Positions 10,201-25,200 of a stretch of 64,000 nucleotides of DNA are shown here, in pieces. Under the pieces are notes generated by a model. The model saw nothing but the letters and a program-made list of their open reading frames with translations. It did not search any database and had not been told where the DNA came from. A program made the position numbers and the translations under genes. The first letter of the stretch is position 1; every line of letters begins with the position of its first letter. Source of the stretch: Mimachlamys varia (taxonomy: Eukaryota; Mollusca; Bivalvia; Pectinida; Pectinidae). The DNA lies in contig OX392527.1 in the NCBI GenBank assembly GCA_947623455.1, positions 50,884,401-50,948,400 on the forward strand, given 5' to 3'.

Positions 10201-13200
10201 TCCCACAAATTTAGATACATATTTGTATAATGTTACTGTTATAGAAATACTATGACAACGAATAATTGTTAATAAATAGAGGTTACACAACAAGTGGTTG
10301 TTGGATATTGAATTTATTTAATTAAGTTAGTTATTTTTTTAAAAGTTTCAAAAGACTGGAGCTCATGCTAAAGCTCATGTCTTATATTGTGTCACCTTTT
10401 TCTACCGCAATCTCAGTTGGAAACAACTGGATCCGGAGAGAACCGTGGACTATAATATGCGCAAAACGTATCATCTCATATATATTATATATTCCCGCAA
10501 TGTGGTGACAATGTCAACAATCAATGACGTCGTAAAAAATCAGCATTGGTGACGTTCAAAGTTCATCATGTCAGCCAAGCAAAATGCATTAAAAGTTTAT
10601 TCCATGTGTGGTATAAACAGAAATGTTATTCAACAGTTGCAATGATTATTTGATACTCTGGGAGTTGAATAACACCTGCCTATTATGGTAGAAAATGAGA
10701 TGCAGGTTGATGAAGACTATGGGCAAGTTTTATGGTCGCCATCTTGATCTCATCGAGAAATATTCTGTAGCTTTGTGTGATATGAAGATGGACGTTTTTG
10801 AGTTTGCTTGTTAGTGTGTTTACTTGTTGTGATGACAATGATGACTCGGTTCTCATTTTGAGGATTGGTGCTTACTTGGAGGCGACCAAGATTTACATGG
10901 CGGGTGTCGTCGATGAAGCAGAAGACGCTTACTCTTCCAGAACACCTGGTCCTATTCTCTTGTGCTTTTACAAGAGTCTCCATGTAAATCTATTCTTTGT
11001 TTCTATCTTGCCCAGATAGTTTAATCGATATTGAGTTTGGATTATGGTTTTGTTGACGCTTTGGTATTCTCTGATTTTTTTTCCCCACAAGTTTACTTAC
11101 CAATGCCATATATAGTTGGAAATGGAACATTCTTCTTCTTGATATTATTCATATCTACAAGCAAAATAAAAGTCCACAATAAAATGTACCCGGTATTCAT
11201 TTCCCACCTTACACACCTTATTCAACAGATTTCATTTTGAACCTTTCCAAAAATCAACTGCTTAATTTGCTGAGGGATACAGATAGAATGTTAATAAGCA
11301 GATATATTGAGCTATATCACAATTAATCAAATCTAATTACCAACCTATCAATTTCTTTCTTAGCATATATGTAATCATCAACACATAACAAGAGGCCCAA
11401 AGGGCCTTAGCTGTTACAAGAATTATATCATAGGAACTGTTTGCTCATTTTCAATGAAGAAATCAACATGTAAACAAAGTGAATTACAATATTTATCATG
11501 TCCCCAAAGGATAAGATTTTAAACACTATTTAAATAAATCATTTTACTATTGAGGACGAATTGTCACCAAGTAGAAATTATTTACTCCTAAAAACTTGAC
11601 CCCCTTCCTTGAAGCTAGCCTGGTGGTACTAAAATTTACAAATTAAACAAGGCACCTGATGATCTTTCCATCCATGTGGAGAAATAGACTAGTAGCACCC
11701 TGATTCTAAAGAAGAATAATTCATAACTTTGGTGCATCTTTGGCCAGGGCATGTTCCTTGCTGCCATTCATTCAAATTGGTTAAGGGCCTTCTGAGAAGA
11801 AGTCAAAATAGTAAATTGTTTACCGCCAGACAATGGACAATACACGTTGACAGACAAAAGACAATAAGAATAGGTCACTCAAGACTTCGTCTCTGGTGAC
11901 CTAATAAAGAACAATTTGTGGAACGTATGACAGATACCTGAGACACAGCAGGTTTCCAAGTGGATATCCTCTTCATTGTTGTGGAATGCCTCTGTAAAAA
12001 AGTGCAAAGTAGAATATAGCATTAAACATAATTACAGTAGTTTTTTAATGCCTGATCGAATTCAAAAGTTATTCAACCCTGAACTTTCATAATAATAATA
12101 ATAATAATATACAACATTTGATATAGCGCCCTATCTAGCTCACATATTCTCTAAAGCGCTTTACAGTACATAGATATACAATTCTTATACAATCAATACA
12201 ATTAACACATACAGTTCTATCATATACAATTCTGAGGAGTTCACAGGAGCTGCCTAACTACTTGTCCTATACCACCTGGCTAATATCTCCATATGTGTGT
12301 GTATGTATGTGTGTGTGCTAGAGATGAATTGTGTTCTGTTTGTAGTGGGACTGTGTTTCCAATGGCATCTTTTGCCACCTCACTTGAATGCTACAGCACA
12401 GATACTGCAACACCCACCATAATGATCAATTCCATCCTTTGAATTTGGATCAGTTCACATGTATCTAAATGGGTGTACATTGTATGTAACAATTATTGTT
12501 CTGCATAAAATTAATATTAAAACAGTCTCCTGGAACATCATACACTAGTATTTAACTTTAACTGACAATAACTTAATATATCACACCAGTGGCATGGAAA
12601 GAAGTTTTCTATGACTATCAGTACAATAGCAAGCTACAGTCAAACTTCGATGTTTCGAACTTTGCAGGACTGTCGTGAAAACTTCGAAACATCGGGACTT
12701 CGACTCATGAATATTGAACATCAAACATCGATATGTATATGTATATATGTACTGTAAATAAGAAGAACCGATGTGGTGCTAGCTGGTGAAACATATCACA
12801 GACTAGGAAATTATAGATTCACATTTATAAAGAATAGTTTACTAAAATACACACTGTAATTTTTGTAACTTTATAATCTTGTAAGATTTTTTTGTTTGTC
12901 AATTAAATTTCAAAGCAGGTAAAATTTTCACTTCGATTTATTAGTTGTACTTTTCAATGTTTTCATAACCAACGGGTCAGTTTAAAACTTTGATACAGCG
13001 AAAAATTTGATACATAGAAGTTTGATTCATGAAAAGTAAATCAATAGTATTATATAATAAAAAAGATCAGACTTTGTGAAAAGTTCGACACATCGAGACA
13101 TTTGAATCATCGAAGTTCGATTAATCGGATTTGACTGCAATTCGTTGAATTAATATCCCCCCGCTTTTGTATGGGGGTAAACTTATTGTAGGAAACAATC

Positions 13201-16200
13201 TTTTGTAATTTTAATGCTGTTGATACCAGATGTATTGCTTGGAAACTGAACAAAAACTTAAGCCGTATACACAGAAATTGGATAATATTTGTTGCCATTA
13301 TTGCACGGAAATGAAGTGTAACAGAGGGACAAACCCAAATTAATATCCCCGTTTTCACCGAAATGGGGGATATCAATTTGGGTTTGTCCCTCTGATATTA
13401 ATTAAAACTCTATAACTTCACAATGTAAAAAGTCCAAACTCGCACAAACTCAAAATCTACATCCTGTGGTCAAATGATCTCCTAGTTACTGCAGGGTATG
13501 TGTAATGACCATAACAGGTGTGTCTGGATCAAATGAATACTTTTTGAAGTTATTTTGATACATAAAATGGGAAAGACAAATTGAGCAATGCAGTTTCAGT
13601 CGCATTTCATGCACTCTCTCCCTCATCCGAAATGTGGAATGAATTTGTACTGGTAAGTTACAGAATGAGAGAAGAAAATCCACTTTCATGCAAAAGGGTG
13701 TAAGGTAGGGAAATTCCACCTTCAGTATTTTGGCAAAACCCTCAGCAACACCTATTTGTTTCACCAAATTTGAAAACCTCTCTGGTGGAATTTCCCGACT
13801 ATGATTTTACCAAATTTGAAAACATCTCTGTGGAATTTCCCGACTATGATTTTACCAAATTTGAAAACCTCTCTGGTGGAATTTCGAGACTATGATTTTA
13901 CCAAATTTGTCAACCTCTCTGATGGAATATTCCGTCTTGGGTTTTACCAAATTTGAAAACCTTTACGGAAATTTCCCACCTTGGGTTTTACCAAATTTGA
14001 AAACCTCTGCGAGAATTTCCCGCCTTGGGTTTTACCAAATTTGAAAACCTTTCTGTGGAATTTCCCACCTTAGGTTTTACCAAATTTGAAAAGCCCTCCG
14101 ATGGAATTTCCAACTTTGGGTTTTACCAAATTTGAAAACCTCTCTGTGGAATTTCCAACCTTAGGTTTTACCAAATTTGAAAAGCGCTGCGATGGCATTT
14201 CCCACCTTGGGTTTTACCAAAATTGAAAACCTCTCTGTGGAATTTCCGCCTTGGGTTTTACCAAAGAAAACCTCTCTGATGGAATTTCCCTATCTTACAC
14301 CGCCTGGTAAAAAATGAGTGTTTTTATCTTACCCAGTGTTTTGATTGAGAGCTCACTAGATATTTTCCTGTCATCACAAAAACCTCCTACCAGGTGGAGC
14401 TCCAGTCTGAAATACAATATTATCATTTATCATTATTTCAGGCAATGAATACTACACCTCTAGATCTTCAAGTCTTCTTAACTTTCAATGTTACCTTGGC
14501 ATGCCATCCCTGCTGTCAGATTTTAAAGAAGAAGTAGCCCACTGTATCTGCACATGGTCTGTAAACCAACTTATTTTCGCACGATTTAATTTTGCGATAA
14601 ATGTGGTCATAAATCCTATGTACAGTACAGTACTCCTACAGTTGGTTTACCTCTGGACCCAGTTGTTCAAAAGATGATTAGCTTAATCAGTGATAAGCGC
14701 AAATTTTAATTCTCCTATGACTTTAAAATGAAACCATATATTGAGTTACAACTTTGCAGATATCAACTTTCTAGTAATGTCAATGTACATGCCAACTTTG
14801 GGGGCTGTACCTTGTATATTGACAGAATTATTTAAGTTTGAAAAATGTTGTTAAATAGTGAATAAGCTTATCACCTTTTGAACAACTGGGCCCTGATTGA
14901 AACTATTTCACGGCAATTAATTATCGCAAATTTTAATCAACCATGAAATACGCGAAAATAAGTTGGTTCCCAGTAAGGTAACCTGGGCCTACTGTATGTT
15001 GAAGAGATGCCAGCTGTATGTAGTTGGGACTGGGACTGCAGAAATGTGGCTGTTACTATTGGGTAGATTTTAATTTTTTACCCATTAAGAGGTCATTTGT
15101 CATAATTGTGTAATTTAAGTGCTATTTATGTAGAGTTTTTCTTAGGAAATAGCACATAAAAGTTCTAATAAAACATACAAAAATATAAAGTACTGGGTAC
15201 ATGTATTTGATTGGCACATAACTTACTAGAGGAACATATCAACAACATATCTTTAATACATGTATATAAATTTAAAAAGAAAATAAAAACTTTTTGTAAA
15301 ATATCTGGTAGCTAGAGAAAACGTTATATTTTGTTTTTTTTCTTTCATATTTTGTGTCAATTTTTTTTTCTTTTTAAATTTAAAATAATATAAAAAAATC
15401 TATATGTTTCATTGAAAACTTAATTATACATATCAAATTGGATTTAAATCTGGACCAATCAATTGAGGCTCACCTTCCACTACCATGTGAAATATCTTTC
15501 ACCCGTTTGATCATAGCCTTGGCTGCCTTTGGTACCCCGGAGCCATCAAAGTGAGCCAGGCATGTAGCTCCCGACCCTACAACATCCAATTAACTGCTAA
15601 ATTACATAGCTCTCGCCCCTTCAACATCCAATAAACTGCTAAATTACGTAGCTCTCAACCCTACAAAATCTAATACCGCTAAATTACGTAGCTCCCAGCA
15701 TTACAACATCCAATACCGCTAAAATACGTAGTTCTCGACCTTACAACATCAAATTAACCGCTAAATTACATAGTTCCCAACCCTACAGCATCCAATTAAC
15801 TGCTAAATTACGTAGCTCCCAAACCTACAACATCCATTACCGCTAAATTACTAGCTCTCGACCCTACAACATCCAATACCGCTAAATTACGTAGCTCCCA
15901 AACCTACAACATCCAATACCGTTAAATTACTAGCTCTTGACCCTACAACATCCAATTAACTGCTAAATTACGTAGTTCCCAAACCTACAACATCCAATAC
16001 CCCTAAATTACGTAGTGCCCAGCCCTACAACATCCAATTAACCGCTAAATTAAGTAGCTCCAAACCCTACAAAACCCAATACCACTAAATTACGTAGCTC
16101 CCAACCCTACAACATCTAATACTGCTTAATTATGTAGCTCCTGATCCTACAACATCCAATACCGCTAAATCATGTAGCTTCCAGCCCTACAACATCTAAT

Positions 16201-19200
16201 ACTGCTTAATTATGTAGCTCCTGATCCTACAACATCCAATACCGCTAAATTATGTAGCTCCCAGCCCTACAACATCCAATACCGCTAAATTACGTAGCTC
16301 CCGACCCTACAACATCCAATTTACCGCAAAATTAGTTAGCTACCGCCCCTACAACATCCAATATACCGCAAAATTAAGTAGCTCCTGGCCATATAACATC
16401 CAATACCGCAAAATTAAGTAGCTCCTGATCCTACAACATCCAATACTGCTAAATTATGAAGCTCCCGCCCTACAACTTCCAATACTGATAAATTATGAAG
16501 CTCCTGATTCTACAACATCCAATACCGCTAAATTATGAAGCTCCTGACCCTTCAACATCCAATACCGCTAAATTACATTGCTCCCAAACCTACAACATCC
16601 AATACCGCTAAATTATGAAGCTCCTAACCCTTCAACATCCAATACCGCTAAATTACATAGCTCCCAAACCTACAACATCCAATACCTCTTAATTATGCAG
16701 CTCCTGATTCGACAACATCCAATACCGCTAAATTACGTAGCTCCCGGCCCTACAACATCCAATACCGCTTAAATTACGTAGATCCCGACCCCACAACATC
16801 CAATACCGCTAAATTAAGCAACTCCCGACTCTACAACATCCAATTCGCTAAATTACGTAGCAGGGTCTGGATTTTACAACAGACTTCAAGAAAAACTATC
16901 ATAAAACACATACAATTTGGCTTGTAACATACATGTGTAGAACAACTTGGGTTACCGTTAGTCACATTAAACTTTGTACTTCAAATTATATTACCATCAA
17001 ATATAAATCTTGATTTCATACAATTATTAAATACTTCAAACATCTAAAACATTGTTATGTTATGTTATACACAGCATATATGAATTGAAAACAAAATCAT
17101 TAGATCATTAGTTCTTCATATGAATAGTGGCAGAAGAACCTTTTGGTTTCTGTTTTACCGTACCTGTATGGCGTAGGATCACCATGTGACACGTTGTGGC
17201 ATCCTCAGTACCCAGAACGTGGAAAACACCTGTAAATGAAATTGACAGACTTATAAAAATACTCATGGGTTATTTTGCAATACATGTTTATCATTGTTTT
17301 CATTGGCATTCACTGAGCTGGATCCCCTGCTTCTTATACGTACAGCTTCCTAATTCTCATTTAAATAACTGTCGTCAAGATCCTCCGTCCATCAAAAATG
17401 TGCAGAATCGATTTCAGAGATAATCAAACATCATGAAGCAAGGGGTTCAGGTAATATAAAAGTCTACCCAGCAAGTCTCATCAAAACCCGATCATTCCTT
17501 CAAAAGATATTGTACTAAAAGAAGGATGGATGAACGGAACCAATTTGTACATCCCCCGCCAACTTGGGCAGGGAAATATAATTAGCTTATACCTGTTTAA
17601 CAATGCCCCTTGTCATTCAGAAATAATTTTTTGAAGGTGGAGTTTTGGTGGGGAGTTCAGGTACCCTTTCATGAGTTCACTAAGCAAGATATGGCTTCAT
17701 AAAAACAACTCAAGCTGGCCATATTATCGCACCCTCTAAAATTTGAATTGGTCGCCTTATCTATGCAAACTAGCTATTATAATGAAAGTATAAATACATA
17801 TACAAATACATCATTTTATTTTGTTACCAGATTTTTTAAATTTCTATTTTTGATTTTCAGATTCTTTAGAAGCCATGAGACTAGTTATAACTTGAATATA
17901 CGGACACAGAGGAGCGTAAGAGACATTAACTGACCATCATCTGGAGTAGTAGCCGCCATCTCTCGCTGACCGACATACAAAATACCCCCATCTTGTGCTA
18001 CCATCTTATTGGTCTGACAGCACAGGCGCTTGGAGGAATCCTAAAACAAAACAAAAGTCAAATACATGTAATTCAACTTCTGAATGAAAAAGATTTTTTT
18101 CTTCTCCCTGCCACTCCTAAAAATCATAGTATTTGGTTAAATATTTCTATTCTCAAAATAAAAATTATAATGTTATTTCTTACAATTTCATGTGAAGACT
18201 TTCAAAAATCTGTATATTTTATAAACATACTTAAATTTTAATCTATAATGCAGTTACAATTGCAAGATAAAAGCAATGGTTGCAATCAGTTGTAATAACA
18301 GCGTTGATCGCAATGGTTAAGATAATAACAAAAACCATGTTCATCTGTACTTGCAATTTTGATTTCTGAAAAGGAATTACGATAGGGCTGATGACAGTTT
18401 GTTCAGCAATTAAGTTAATGATTGTATAATTATAATGGCCAATGTGATGAAATTCTGATTCTGATGGTCAAAAGAAATGATCGCAAGCAATTCTGATTAA
18501 CAATTGCTAAAAACAACTCACAAAGACAATGATATCACTATCAATTCTAATGGAAATTGAAAACAAGAGCCTAATTACTGCTCTGAATTGCATTGATCAC
18601 CTGGTATTAATCTCAAACTTTTAATCTTAAAAGGGAACTACAATAGAGGTACAGGTAAACTGTAAGCGTTTCTGAGATCAAAAGAATCCATTGAATAATT
18701 AAATTTTGAATATAACAAAATTGTGACCTTGAAAGTGGCTCAAGGTCATTCATTTGAACAAACTTGGTAGTCCTTCATCTCAGCATTGCAACAGGCCAAA
18801 TATCAATAGTAATTAATTGAGGAAAATTAAATAGTGCAGGCAATTATGATGCTTCTAATGTATACATATTCAAATAATTTACGCAGCCGACGAAGCACGC
18901 AATGAAAATCATTGTCAACGTTAAATCGTTTAACTTGTATACCATAGGCCAGTAATTATACCTAGTATGATATGATCCCATACATCAGATAATTGATTTT
19001 CAATTTGAATCAGAAATGACAATATGTATATACCAGTTAACTGGTATACTGCATTCCTCTATATAAACTGTTGTTTGTTTTATAACGTAGAACTGTGAAG
19101 TATTGTCTCGCACCCGGCGACACATTAGAAGACCTTATCTGTCCCTGTGTGCGTTAGGACAATGACCGCTGATCCACGTAACCCGTGCCGAACCGTCCAC

Positions 19201-22200
19201 GCGGAACCATACCTACCACAGATCAGAGATCAAGTATCGGCCCTAATTGTTACAGGTGTCGACAACTTACAGCCGAAAATGTCCATTTACAAACACAACT
19301 GTTATCTGAATTGTATACGGACAGACTATAGACAGCTGATAAGTCATAATGTCAGATTTCTTTATCCAACCCCTGAGTTTAAAATGCATGGACTGTAACA
19401 TTTTGAAGCAGTTAACTATTAATTTAAAGACTTTAACAAAAGGTATAGATTCGTTTACCTCCACCAAGTATACCCCTATATGTACAGCTATGAGACAATG
19501 AAATGTATATGGGTGGTTGAGTGGTGCTGCTGAATGCCAAGTCGGCCGAGGTTCGATTCCCTTTAACCTGACCTGAAAAGGTATGGAGTCACCTGCCAGA
19601 CTCCGGGTACTCTTGGTGCTTTCCTCCCACAATTAAAGATCCCTGACACTTACTAACATTCGGACCAAAAAAACTGATCGAATTATTCCCTGACACTTAC
19701 TAACATTCGGACCAAAAAAACTGATCAATATAATTCGATAACTTATTTCATAAATGTTGTAAGATAAATTAAGTTTGAATATTTAAATGTATAGGGTAGG
19801 ATATTGAGGAGAAAGGAATTATATTAAATCTTAATAATATGTATTTCAATTTTGCATTAACATTTCATTAATGAATATTCAAATTTCTTGATAAAAAAAT
19901 TTGCTGATGTAGTTGATTACATAGAAAACACATACTAGTAGTCCATCATATATAAAACTTTGAATAGAAACTCACCTACTTTTATAAATCCGTAATAACA
20001 ATTGCAAAACAATGCAACAAAAAAGCTATGAACTAATAAATATATAAACCAAAAATCTAACTTGAAGAAGGAATTCTAACCCATTCTCAGCTTTTAACTG
20101 AACAGTATGTACCTCTACTAACTTTATATGATCGTGGAAGTAATAGCGACAGTACGGACAAATAAATTGTTAAATTTTCAAGGCTATCCGCCCCTTTATC
20201 AAGACACATAAAATACACATTACATCACAGTTACTAACTTTATATATATATGCATTAACAAAACTTCAGTATGGAACCGTCCATTATAAATATTTTTTTC
20301 ATTGATTCTAATAAATCAACTACTCTGGTACAAGGGGCCTGCCTACCTGGGTGTTTCTGGTTAGTCTGTTGTTAGGATATTTAATTACGACTATACGGGG
20401 TGTCAATCTACTCTGTCCAGGGTACGTAGGTATGAATAAATTGATACTTTGAGAGTTTAACCTGCCTCTGGACTTTCCATGTTTATCTGTATTTCCATGG
20501 AATTTTCATGGAATTCCAAGGACTTTCCATGGAAATTCCATATTATTTTTCCACAATGAATTTTTTTCTTTTTCCATTTTATTTCCATGAATTTTCCATA
20601 AAAAAAAAATGGGAAAAGAAAAAAATCATTAATTAAATTATATTAATATCATAATATAATTAATAATTATAATATAAAATTAAGTTTGTACTTTGCCAAA
20701 GTTTGACTTGGAAATAGATGGGAAAGTTGGACTCCAACACAAGAACATCTGTCCGCTATATTGACGACCCTAATTATTACATAACAGTTATTATACATTG
20801 TATACATTTATACCCTAGGTACAGCCAATATGCAGCATTATATATCTTGATTGTAAAAGCTCAGGTTTCCCGATCTTAACTACACACACCATTAAACCCC
20901 TGATAGAGTATGTGTTGATATACTTTATGATTTAATCTCTGCCGCTGGTCATCTGATAGCCTTAGTAGGACGTGTTCCTTACAGAACTAACTTAATAGTC
21001 CCACAAACCACATACAGATATGATTTCAGTGTAGCATGGAGGACTACCAAACTAATAAAAACTGGAACACTTATATAATCAATAGAAATGCTAATATGTT
21101 ATATTGTAATTTGAAAATAGCTTTGTCTAAGAGAATAATTAGCCTGAAGATTATTCAGTTTTTAACTCAAGTGAAAATGTCGCAAAAATAGCACTATAGT
21201 GCTAATGTTATTATGTTACATGTATGCGACGTTAAATAAAGCTTCTTGAATCTGGACTATTGAAAATGATGAAAATTAATGAAAATAATTTTTTTCAATA
21301 TTTAAATTACAAACACATTGACCTCCATTATAATTTCAAAAGTTAAAGCAATGTATGATGGACTGGTTTTATAATCCTGATAGAGTTTTTGATAGAGTCT
21401 TTTAAGTGTCGCCATGAGTCCCGAGTATTGACAAATTCAAGTCCTATAATCCACAAACCAATATCCCCCGAGCTTTATGTCCACTCCCGCTGTGTTTAAA
21501 TTATGTGTTATCATAAACATTATTTACTGACTGGTTCTATATCCATAACAGATAATTGCTAAATCCATGTTAGAGGGCCAGTGAAAGTAATCTAAGAGAA
21601 CTCTATAGCGTATGATAAAGCCACTGTATGACCAGACCACATATACTGGTAAATGGACTACTGTACATGTTGCTTAAAGCATGTACACATATATACTGTA
21701 TTTGATGCAATTAGCGTCCAGTGCGCCCAAAAAAATATTCCAAAGGGGGCGATAAATTATTTTAAGGATAACAAAACTATGATCTAAATGAAAACATTTT
21801 GCTTTTATAAAGGCAGAAAGTGCAATATATTATTGTGACAGAACGGGTAGTACTTGCGAGGTGCGACTTTATTGTCATCAATTTCGGACATTTTTACCTA
21901 TATTACCGACAATTGGGTGTGTTCGAGGAAGGGGGGGGGGGGTGCCCCGAGGAGGGGGTTGTAAACATGTGTACAGGGAGGTTTAAAGTACCACAATAAA
22001 GAAATAATTAGTTATGTCAGGATTGGTAGCTATATATAGGGGGTGCTTATATAATTTCAATACCTCCGCAGAAGGGGTGCTTATGGGAGGAGTGGCGCTC
22101 ATTACAACAAATACGGTATATAAATACACATTAACTGGTATAGTCTGATGGTATAGTAATTATATTATTCAAATAAAGTGAAAGTTTTTATATCAATTAG

Positions 22201-25200
22201 GAAAATATCATACAGACACAATTGAATTGCATGTGCTCAGTATTTTAACATTTTATCATGTACATGTATATCATAATAATTTTCTCCACCTATTGGTTGG
22301 ACTGATCTGTCTATAGGATATATAAAGCTTAAAGTTTAAGGCTCAGCTATAATATTTGTCTGAGTATATAGCACTATAGTTATAAATCCTTAAATCTAAT
22401 TACTACCTCCACTACCCTCCACTCCTAAAGGTAACAATATGAGGTATTTATTGATCAGTTGTAAAGCCACCATAATGCCACATAACCTTATATATACAGT
22501 AAGGATTATATCATGATAAATACACAGGCTTATATTATTCATAAGTAAGCTGTTTATTACTTTCATACCAGAATTAAGGTTCTATATAAACAATGTATTG
22601 TTACAGTGTGCCTCAACATTTCATTATCTTCAGACAGACAAGTGCAATTGTTCAACAACGCATTCAGTCTGCAACTTTAGCCACTAGTCCTATGCCCACG
22701 ACAAGTAAATTTTGGTTTGGACTAGTGGAAATTCCTTGAATTTCATTTGAATATCGATATATTTGTTGTAATAAACACTGCAATTTCCTTGTCTAGACTA
22801 GTGCTTGAAAATGTTAATGTCACAGACTGACACATATAAGTAATTTAAGTTGTTATTAATTATTACATGTAAATTTTATAAATGAAGGGGAAAATTTTTG
22901 TCAATGTTGTTTTGTATTGTTTCCTAACTTCACAACAAAACTATCAGGTGCTGTGACAAGATCAATAGAGCTTGTATCAATATATAGCTACAACATCATT
23001 TTATTGTGATGTCATGGTAATTTCATGTTTAAATACCCAGTGCCAAGGAGACATTGATCCCTGCAAACACCTTGGTGTTTTATTTAAGCTAGCTCAGAGA
23101 GCCCTTAATGCCTTAACTGCAAAATCTCCATAGGAAAGCATTACAGAAGTTGAGGGGAAAATTAAGGACCTTCACTTAAATCTTGGCTAACATATATCAT
23201 AAGGGATAGAATGTTACATTAAGGGCTCTTAGCTAGCTTAATAAAACACCAAGGTGTTTGCAGGGATCGCTGTCTCCTTGGCACTTGGTATTTATAAACA
23301 TATAATTACCATGACATCACAATAAAATGATGTTGTAGCTATAGATACAAATTTAGCTTTATTGATCTTGTCACAGCACCTGATAGTTTTGTTGTGAAGT
23401 TTTGAAAAAGAGTACACTTTGACAAGTCGTTTTTCAGGGAGCATAAAAAACGTTTATCATGAATGTTCAATGAGATTTGAAATTCTATAAAAGATGGTTT
23501 AAGATAAAAATTGTACATATATATATATATATGTATACTTACATATCATGGAGCAAGTGCTCAAAATGACTATAGTACAGACAGTGTAACTTGTCTAAAC
23601 CGCCCCCTTGTTAATCCGAAACCCTGTATATTCTGGCCTTACTGTTTGGTCCCTGTGCTACATTAGTTACCCTCTAACTTACATCTTACTTCTACAAACT
23701 GAACACTTGTGTAAACCGACCATTTGGTTTGGTTCCAATAACCTCCGGTTTAGACAGGTTATACTGTACTAGATCTTTAAAGGCCCAATATACTTAACAT
23801 TCAGTAAAACTTGAAGCGTTTAGTTGATTTAGTTAAGATTTACTGATATCTGGAATATTCAAGATGAATTCTTACGTGGTTACCATTACAGCAGTTGAAA
23901 CTCAGTATTTGTAAACATGCATCCATTTTGAACTGTATTCGAACTTCGGCTTGTTGTTGAAGGGGGCCCAACCTGAATTATTTTCAATTCTTTGGATTTT
24001 TCTGTCAAGAGTTCTTTGTGAGTAATTTACCACTCAGGTTTACTTAGACTTTTAGACTTATTTTTGCATGGTTATCAACTTTTTTTTCCCCATGAATTTT
24101 TGAGAATCCCGAAAAAGTTCCTGAAGTTACGTATATTGGGCGTTTAAGTCTACTTCCTTGATTCAGGATGCCACAGCTAGTCTCATTAACAGCTTATTAC
24201 CATAGGTAATTATAAAGGTATACAATTTTTCTTTCCTCTTTAAATTTGTCAATACGTGATGCAGGGATCACTTCGGGGCGAGATTTGGGGATTTTTACCC
24301 ATATTTTTCCTGAAAACCTCATTAAAAACTCAAAATTATATTTTTTTACTTTATAGAGAGAAAAATTTCATAGATATTTTGCTGTTTCCATAAAATCCCT
24401 CCGATTCTCCCATAAGTTTTAAGGGTTTTTATATCCCTGCTAACATGTACAATATGATTCTATAGCAAAACTGAAAGCATGGCATCATATTTCATGTTCA
24501 CAACGTACGTACGATGCAAACTTTCAAATTTTATTAAGCATATAATGTTTGTATTGGAAAAAATCCAATCTGGTTTCAATTTATATATGTACATGAATGA
24601 TTAGGTAATATATGAATATTTCACAATGCACCATTGATAAGTTTGGGCTGACTTAACATAAGTAAATTCTGTCAACATGCACGTCAACACATCATATTCA
24701 CATACATGTAGGCTATATTAGAAAATGAATATCTGACACCTGCCTGCCATTAATGGAATGTGTGCAAGTCTGCTTCTAAATCATACATTTATATGTATAT
24801 AGTACTGAAACAAGAGGCACCTTCTAACTTCTAAATCTGAATCTGAATCTAAATTGCTTTAATATTGTTTGAACAACCCTGAGAATTTAAAATTGCCAAA
24901 TCCCTCCAGGGGTCAGGGTGGTACCTCATGTACATATATAAAAAAGAACACATTGTTATATATATTACCCTAGTTTTATTTGGGTATAATCAATGCAAAG
25001 CAAAGACTATTCAACACCGATGAACCTTTTATTTTTGTCCTGAGCATCGAGCCCAAATAAACCTATTTTTGCAAGATAAAATCCTAAATAATTAAATCTT
25101 TAATAGGTCCTGCAACCCTTCAATTAAGAAATAAATATAGAGTTTAATTTTGGGAACTTATTCATCCTGTTTTACTGGTTTTAAGGTTACAGGCCAGACA

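Noticed and set aside
10750..10983. 77-codon - strand frame recurring in several repeat copies
   Set aside because: It is antisense to the retroelement 3' UTR. Other copies break it, so recurrence reflects repeat identity and not coding.
16578..16772. 64-codon reading frame with repeated peptides around 16.6 kb
   Set aside because: It is an accidental frame through the 40-bp minisatellite and does not continue through neighbouring units.
15564..16862. CRISPR-like array reading of the 40-bp repeats
   Set aside because: The units are contiguous, without unique spacers, vary by point changes and lie in a eukaryotic intron.
19147..19398. 83-codon frame in NTAN1 intron 1
   Set aside because: No recognisable domain, no splice or start context, and partly overlapped by an antisense frame of equal quality.
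20455..20620. Cluster of TTTCCATGGAA palindromes
   Set aside because: Low-complexity T-rich DNA with a few CCATGG words. No regular period or ends to define an element.
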